This document shows, one piece after another, positions 6,016-6,070 of a stretch of DNA of 6,070 nucleotides. The notes beneath the pieces were generated by a model that was not told where the DNA came from, searched no databases, and saw only the letters and a program-made list of their open reading frames with translations. The stretch covers positions 1 through 6,070 of the forward strand of contig WFTX01000070.1 of the NCBI GenBank assembly GCA_015485235.1. Reading direction: 5' to 3'. Numbering within the stretch: the first letter of the stretch is position 1; each line of letters opens with the position of its first letter. The DNA comes from Nitrospirota bacterium (GTDB taxonomy: Bacteria > Nitrospirota > Thermodesulfovibrionia > Thermodesulfovibrionales > JdFR-85). Made by a program: the position numbers and the translations under genes.

Positions 6016-6070
6016 TGAAGGGTTTTCTGTTTGCAATGTTTGCTTTGGTATTCCTGTCAGGTGGATGCAG
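6015..6070 (+). CDS. Start of a putative lipoprotein or secreted protein (cut by window end)
   Basis: Only the first 18 codons are visible: MKGFLFAMFALVFLSGGC. A lysine followed by a hydrophobic stretch and LSGGC looks like a lipoprotein signal peptide with Cys18 as the lipidated residue. The -3 residue is Ser rather than the usual Leu, so the lipobox is acceptable but not ideal. The ATG shares its A with the nadE stop (TGATG), and AGGAG at 6004-6008 sits six bases upstream, which is an excellent ribosome binding site. These signals argue for a real gene cotranscribed and coupled with nadE. Nothing can be said about the mature protein. Confidence 0.65.
   Translation, partial: MKGFLFAMFALVFLSGGC

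Noticed and set aside
5581..6036. 151-codon minus-strand frame opposite the nadE 3' end
   Set aside because: It lies opposite the conserved synthetase domain and has no recognisable domain.
1..6070. CRISPR array, prophage, toxin-antitoxin or anti-phage system
   Set aside because: There is no regularly spaced repeat array, integrase, small paired toxin-like genes or defence domain. The genes present are housekeeping transport, regulatory and cofactor-synthesis functions.

Overview
The window holds ordinary chromosomal genes of a Gram-negative bacterium. An Mla/MCE-type lipid-transport ABC operon implies an outer membrane. GC content is moderate, and AGG for arginine and ATA for isoleucine are frequent in all the genes. 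With the long-tailed MCE protein, this would suit Nitrospirota or a Desulfobacterota-like lineage, but that placement is an inference from style, not a marker gene.

Layout. From 1 to 2236, read leftward, lies a tightly overlapped operon mlaE-mlaF-mlaD (permease, ATPase, MCE substrate-binding protein). The 4-bp and 8-bp overlaps imply translational coupling; mlaD runs off the left edge. A 105-bp divergent promoter region (2237-2341) follows. It has a perfect TATAAT for the leftward operon and an extended -10 abutting the start of the rightward gene. Neither divergent gene has a visible Shine-Dalgarno sequence. From 2342 to 3859, rightward, is a 505-residue protein with two CBS domains followed by a DUF294-type putative nucleotidyltransferase and its C-terminal domain. 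From 3860 to 4278 is an unusually long stretch without a supported gene. It contains a 15-bp exact direct repeat, a 21-bp-period tandem motif and a good sigma70-like promoter for the next gene. From 4285 to 6015 is nadE, the glutamine-hydrolysing NAD+ synthetase, with all visible catalytic residues intact. Its stop codon overlaps the ATG of a further gene, which begins with a lipoprotein-like signal peptide and is cut by the right edge.

How the genes fit together. MlaE, MlaF and MlaD would form an inner-membrane complex moving phospholipid or another lipid between the inner and outer membranes. The CBS/DUF294 protein is probably a regulatory protein sensing adenine nucleotides, and NadE makes NAD+. 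I see no clear pathway joining the three units. I did not find a convincing new system; the points worth a second look are the non-coding signals and the uncharacterised CBS/DUF294 protein.
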